A stretch of DNA of 64,000 nucleotides from Ardenticatenaceae bacterium. Lineage in GTDB: Bacteria > Chloroflexota > Anaerolineae > Promineifilales > Promineifilaceae. The position numbers were made by a program, and so were the translations under genes. Below are positions 61,730 through 64,000 of this stretch, piece by piece (position 1 is the stretch's first letter; every line of letters begins with the position of its first letter). The DNA is taken from NCBI GenBank assembly GCA_020634315.1, contig JACKBV010000013.1, forward strand, positions 1-64,000. The letters run 5' to 3'. The notes below the pieces were generated by a model that made no database searches, was not told the DNA's origin, and saw only the letters and a list, made by a program, of their open reading frames with translations.

Positions 61730-63145
61730 ATGTCGCAAGCTTTTCTTTGCCCGAATTGTCATGCTTCGTTGGAATATGAAGGCGGCATCTCACCAACAAT
61801 CCGCTGTCAATATTGCAATACAACGGTGATTGTGCCGGAAGAACTGCGCACGCCGCTCGGTGGTCGTGTCGGGATGGGCGGCGAGGCCATGCCGCCAGAT
61901 GTGGCAAAACTGACGGAAATTGCGCGTCTGATTCAGCAAGGGAAGAAGATTGAAGCGATTAAGCTGATGCGCGAGATTTCGGCGATGGATTTGAAGTCGG
62001 CAAAAGAGGCTGTGGAGCGCATGGAGCGAGGGGAATCGGTGCAGTTTTCTTCTGTATCGTCCACGTCACACCCTGCTTTTGAGGTGACGCCACATCCATT
62101 GCAGCCGCAGCCAACGGCCGTTTCCTCTGGCAATAATCTTGGCTGTGTTTTGGGTTTTGTGATTTTGCTGATCTTGTTGGGGGCCGGTGCCGGGTTGTTT
62201 TTCATGACCAGCGCGAGTAGCACTGTGTCGGATGTGGTTGCGCCTGTGTTGGTAACGGCCGTTTCCAATACCGAACCAGGTATTCCTGTCAATACAGCAA
62301 CGCCTATCCCGACACCCACGCCCGCGTTTGCCGATGAAACATTTAGCTTTGGCGGCGAAGAAGGCGTTGGCCCCGGTTATTTCAGTGATACACGCAACAT
62401 TGGCCTGGACGAAGATGGAAATATTTATACAGGCGATTATAGCAACGGCCGTATCCAGGTCTTTGACAGCGAAGGCAACTATCTGACGCAATGGTTCATC
62501 AGCAACCCCGAAGCGGCTATGATTGCCATGGACGTTGACCGCCAGGGACGCGTTTACGTTATCGAAAACGGCGCTATTAATCGCTATGATGGCCTGAGCG
62601 GCGAGCTGCAAACAACCCTGTCCGCGCCGGGCGGTACAGGCTATCGGGATGTCGTGGTTGCCCCTGGTGGCGGATTGGTGGCCTATGCGTTTGCGCCGCC
62701 CGATATGCTGGTCTGGTTCGACGCGGATGGCAATATTGTGCAGACCGTCTCCGAAGTTTTAAGCGGCCAGACTGGCGATCCTGAATCAAGTGCCAAAATC
62801 GCTGTCGATGGATTGGGTAATGTGTACCTGTTGGGGAGTGCGTTTACCAAAGTGGTGTTTAAGTTTGACGCCGCCGGTAAATTTGTCACGCGTATTGGCA
62901 GCCAGGGTAACGAAGCCGGGCAGTTTCGTTCTCCGCGTGCCATTGCCGTTGATAACCAGGGACGCATCTATGTTGAAGATTTCGATGGCATTTTTGTGTT
63001 TGACAGCGACGGCCGTTTCCTAGACACGATTCCCTTCCGTGGTGTAGCCTTTGACATGGTTTTCAACGATCAAAACCAATTATTCCTGGTGGATCGCAAC
63101 GGCAATCGCGTCGTGCAGTTCACCTTACAGCAGCGAGCAAATTAG
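61730..63145 (+). CDS. Zinc-ribbon, L7/L12-like helix, membrane and NHL-repeat protein
   Basis: A 471-aa protein with an unusual order. Residues 7-29 form a zinc ribbon (CPNCHASL ... CQYCNT). About 58-102 resemble the ribosomal L7/L12 C-terminal helix motif (GKKIEAIKLMREISAMDLKSAKEAVERM). A membrane helix lies at about 137-158 (LGCVLGFVILLILLGAGAGL), then a TPIPTPTPAF linker and an outside NHL/six-bladed beta-propeller (about 205-470: GNIYTGDYSNGRIQVFDSEG, GNVYLLGSAFTKVVFKFDA, GRIYVEDFDGIFVFDSDG). The inside part may sense or recruit, the outside part bind a ligand; function unknown. Two bases separate it from the methyltransferase gene. Confidence 0.8.
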   Translation: MSQAFLCPNCHASLEYEGGISPTIRCQYCNTTVIVPEELRTPLGGRVGMGGEAMPPDVAKLTEIARLIQQGKKIEAIKLMREISAMDLKSAKEAVERMERGESVQFSSVSSTSHPAFEVTPHPLQPQPTAVSSGNNLGCVLGFVILLILLGAGAGLFFMTSASSTVSDVVAPVLVTAVSNTEPGIPVNTATPIPTPTPAFADETFSFGGEEGVGPGYFSDTRNIGLDEDGNIYTGDYSNGRIQVFDSEGNYLTQWFISNPEAAMIAMDVDRQGRVYVIENGAINRYDGLSGELQTTLSAPGGTGYRDVVVAPGGGLVAYAFAPPDMLVWFDADGNIVQTVSEVLSGQTGDPESSAKIAVDGLGNVYLLGSAFTKVVFKFDAAGKFVTRIGSQGNEAGQFRSPRAIAVDNQGRIYVEDFDGIFVFDSDGRFLDTIPFRGVAFDMVFNDQNQLFLVDRNGNRVVQFTLQQRAN

Positions 63146-63147
63146 AA

Positions 63148-63927
63148 GTGACCGCCGACATCTACGATAAGATTGCCCATTATTATGACCTGACCCACGC
63201 CGCCTTAACGGAGGATATTCCCTACATTTTGCAGGTAGCGCGGCAAAGCGCTGGCCCTGTGTTGGAGCTTGGCTGTGGCAGTGGGCGGCTGCTGCTGCCG
63301 CTGGCCGAAGCGGGGCACACGGTGTTTGGCGTCGATAATTCTCCGGTGATGTTGGCACGGGCGCAGGCGCGTGTGCAGCAGCTTCCTCCGGCGCAGGCGG
63401 CACGGGCGCAGGTGTTATTGGCAGATATGACGCAGTTAACTTTGACGCCTGCTCAGCCTTTTGGGCTGGCGCTGCTGCCGTACAATACAGCCATGCACCT
63501 GCCGCTGCCGCAGTTGACGCAGACGTTGCGCCGTGTCAAAGGGTATGTGCAGGGAAACGGCCGTTTCTTCATCGACCTTGCCAACCCGTTCATCGTCGCC
63601 GCCACGCCCAATGATCGCATGCTGACGCTGGAAAATGTGCTCACCGATCCCGATACCGGCGAGACAATCGTGCAAATGGCCGCTAACTGGCTGGATGAAG
63701 AGGCGCAAATCTTGCACATCACCTGGCTGTACGATGCCAGCCCGGCGGCCGGCGGCGCGGTACAGCGCACCGTCGCCCAGGTTGATTACCATTACCTTTA
63801 TCCGCACCAGGTGGAAATGGCTCTGCACGACGCTGGTTGGCGCATTGTGCGCATGAGCGGCGATTATGCCGACACGCCGTTCGACGAGGAGAGTGAGCGG
63901 TTGTTGGTGTTGGCGGCTCCCGGCTAA
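63148..63927 (+). CDS. Class I SAM-dependent methyltransferase
   Basis: A 259-aa methyltransferase. Start motif IYDKIAHYYDLTHA, motif I PVLELGCGSGRLLLPLA (about 38-54), acidic loop HTVFGVDNSPVMLARA and VLLADMTQLTL. A C-terminal strand (VEMALHDAGWRIVRMSGDY) completes the Rossmann-like fold. Substrate unknown. The start is a GTG two bases after the previous stop, so it is co-translated with the zinc-ribbon/NHL gene. Confidence 0.85.
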   Translation: MTADIYDKIAHYYDLTHAALTEDIPYILQVARQSAGPVLELGCGSGRLLLPLAEAGHTVFGVDNSPVMLARAQARVQQLPPAQAARAQVLLADMTQLTLTPAQPFGLALLPYNTAMHLPLPQLTQTLRRVKGYVQGNGRFFIDLANPFIVAATPNDRMLTLENVLTDPDTGETIVQMAANWLDEEAQILHITWLYDASPAAGGAVQRTVAQVDYHYLYPHQVEMALHDAGWRIVRMSGDYADTPFDEESERLLVLAAPG

Positions 63928-64000
63928 TCAATAACGGCGGGCAGACGCGCTTCTTGCCAGGCGATCATGCCGCCTTCCATGTTGGAGACTTGTGTATAGC
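63924..64000 (-). CDS. Rhodanese-like domain protein, C-terminus only
   Basis: The frame reads YTQVSNMEGGMIAWQEARLP then AVID and a stop at 63924-63926. NxEGGMxAW is the typical C-terminal end of a single-domain rhodanese. The gene runs off the window edge; the catalytic Cys lies upstream and cannot be seen. It converges on the methyltransferase gene and its stop overlaps that gene's stop region. Confidence 0.8.
   Translation of the reverse strand, partial: YTQVSNMEGGMIAWQEARLPAVID

Overview
The window looks like a chromosomal segment of a Chloroflexota bacterium, probably Anaerolineae or a related class (inference). Supporting traits are Thr/Pro-rich (TPTATP-type) linkers after signal sequences, an isolated 49-aa Flp pilin, nucleotidyl cyclase-AAA ATPase proteins, a T-box upstream of valS, a bactofilin-type protein and a large O-antigen-ligase-like membrane protein. 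Most genes are moderately GC-rich. The segment from about 51.2 to 58.9 kb is visibly AT-richer.

Layout. 0-6.6 kb: a minus-strand operon of HtrA-type lipoprotein protease, small lipoprotein and GNAT acetyltransferase; an Flp pilin with its own promoter and terminator; a membrane-anchored PQQ-type beta-propeller protein; two small proteins. 6.9-12.7 kb: a NarL-type two-component system, then a LolA-like secreted protein and a MacB-type ABC transporter. 12.9-24.3 kb: smc, two tandem cyclase/ATPase paralogues and htpG. 24.4-31.5 kb (minus): metallophosphoesterase, a degenerate class B PBP with its SEDS partner, MTA phosphorylase, and a bactofilin-like protein with a long coiled coil. 31.6-36.2 kb (plus): a secreted PKD/CAP protein, a sulfurtransferase and RtcB. 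36.5-42.4 kb (minus): a membrane protein, a DUF971 protein, a GNAT-nitrilase fusion and valS under a T-box. 43.6-58.9 kb (minus): a surface-polysaccharide locus with a WecA-like initiating transferase, an O-antigen-ligase/TPR/cyclophilin fusion, four glycosyltransferases, a flippase, a methyltransferase, an acyltransferase and a decayed flippase-aminotransferase chimera. 58.9-64 kb: uridine kinase, tRNA-Thr, YitT, crotonase, a zinc-ribbon/NHL protein, a methyltransferase and a truncated rhodanese.

The strongest unexplained signal is a DNA-level one. The palindrome ACGGCCGT occurs about 99 times by my hand count, where about one is expected by chance. It lies mostly inside genes, in all reading frames, and its flanks are often also self-complementary, so many copies are perfect 14- to 16-bp palindromes. 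It resembles cyanobacterial HIP1 in behaviour but not in sequence, and it is rare in the AT-rich polysaccharide island. A second, intergenic repeat family is built on inverted CCTCCCGGAGG / CCTCCGGGAGG pairs.

The most interesting protein-level observations are: complementary loss of catalytic residues in the two adjacent cyclase paralogues, which suggests an obligate heterodimer; a class B PBP without its catalytic Ser and Lys beside an intact-looking SEDS gene; a single ORF joining an O-antigen-ligase-like domain, TPRs and an intact-looking cyclophilin; and a deletion-fusion pseudogene at the end of the polysaccharide locus. I see no CRISPR array, insertion sequence, prophage or recognisable defence system.
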